Assembly: GCA_016209535.1 (NCBI GenBank)
Contig: JACQVW010000828.1
Span: 1-35,248, forward strand
Length of the DNA: 35,248 bases
Origin: Planctomycetota bacterium
GTDB lineage: Bacteria; Planctomycetota; UBA8108; SXIK01
Direction: 5' to 3'
Translations under genes and position numbers: made by a program
The notes under the pieces: model-generated
What the model was told of the DNA's origin: nothing
Seen by the model: only the letters and a program-made list of their open reading frames with translations
Databases searched by the model: none
In this document: positions 34,705 through 35,248 of the stretch, piece by piece
Position numbering within the stretch: position 1 is the stretch's first letter
How the letters are laid out: the number at the start of each line of letters is the position of its first letter

Positions 34705-35248
34705 TCAGGGCCGCGCCGCGCCGGGCTCGCGCGCCTCCCCGGGCTTGCGCGCCTCGATGAGGACGAAGTCGCTGAAGAGCGCGGGCCAGGACGCCGCCTC
34801 GCGGAGGCAGTACTCCCGGCGCTTCTTCGCGGGCGTGAGGAGGAGCCCGAGCCAGATCACGGGCAGGACGGGGAGGAAGAGGAGCTGGCGCGCCTTCCGC
34901 CGCTGGCCCGTGAGGCGCAGGACCTCGAGGCCCATGGCCTTCATGACCGAGAGGACCTGCGGCAGCCCCGCCGACTGGCGGAAGTGCGCCTCGGGGTGCT
35001 CCACCTCCCGCGAGAGGCGAAGCACGGCCCAGGAATTGACCCCCGTCGTGAGGAAGCGGAGCCTGCGCGAGAGCTTCGTGAAGTTGGGGAGCGTCATGAG
35101 GAGGGTCCCGCCGGGCTTCAGGACCCGCGCGTACTCGTGCAGGGCGCGCCCGACGGCGAAGACGCGGTGGATGCCGCTCGCCGAGACGACCGCGTCGAAG
35201 CTCGCGTCGTCGTAGGGGAGGCTCCGGTTCAAGTCGCACTTCCTGCAC
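34705..35248 (-). CDS. class I SAM-dependent methyltransferase (5' end outside window)
   Basis: CDLNRSLPYDDASFDAVVSASGIHRVFAVGRALHEYARVLKPGGTLLMTLPNFTKLSRRLRFL is typical methyltransferase motif II/III sequence; open frame continues to the window edge. Confidence 0.85.
   Translation of the reverse strand, partial: CRKCDLNRSLPYDDASFDAVVSASGIHRVFAVGRALHEYARVLKPGGTLLMTLPNFTKLSRRLRFLTTGVNSWAVLRLSREVEHPEAHFRQSAGLPQVLSVMKAMGLEVLRLTGQRRKARQLLFLPVLPVIWLGLLLTPAKKRREYCLREAASWPALFSDFVLIEARKPGEAREPGAARP

Noticed and set aside
1-35248. CRISPR arrays, tRNA/rRNA genes, transposases or integrases
   Set aside because: Looked for regularly spaced repeats, tRNA-like cloverleaf segments and transposase/recombinase motifs in the ORF translations; none could be supported.

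Overview
35.2 kb high-GC bacterial window, most likely Planctomycetota-like (judged from gene content, not a database search). I count 16 well-supported CDSs (two of them partial at the window edges), one small hypothetical membrane protein, and a short decayed region. From left to right: (1) the 3' end of an unknown CDS; (2) a small membrane-anchored hypothetical protein; (3) a secreted M4/thermolysin-like metallopeptidase with an N-terminal dockerin-like module and seven C-terminal FG-GAP repeats, followed by a clear intrinsic-type terminator; (4) an MFS sugar transporter and a GH13 cyclomaltodextrinase/neopullulanase-like enzyme, translationally coupled; (5) a Tat-signal aldo/keto reductase and a CocE/NonD hydrolase; (6) on the minus strand, a two-component pair made of a ~14-repeat Reg_prop sensor kinase and a NarL-type response regulator; (7) on the minus strand, a ~1740-aa secreted protein with duplicated N-terminal modules, DUF1349-like modules, an L-type-lectin-like domain, PKD-like domains and a C-terminal dockerin-like module; (8) a three-gene cluster of an outer-membrane barrel, a CRTAC1-like VCBS/ASPIC-UnbV lipoprotein, and a TPR/VCBS/ASPIC protein with a large unassigned C-terminal domain; (9) a MarR-like regulator with a six-Cys tail; (10) a glycan-type cluster of a cellulase-like/Asp-box fusion and two divergent Gfo/Idh/MocA oxidoreductases; (11) decayed polytopic membrane-protein fragments; (12) a nucleotidyltransferase-like/thymidylate-kinase-like fusion and a SAM methyltransferase that runs off the window. 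I found no CRISPR array, tRNA, rRNA or transposase. The best leads are the three-gene barrel/CRTAC1/TPR-CRTAC1 cluster with its C-terminal domain, the dockerin-bearing secreted proteins with no visible cohesin, and the Cys-rich MarR with exactly spaced upstream repeats.
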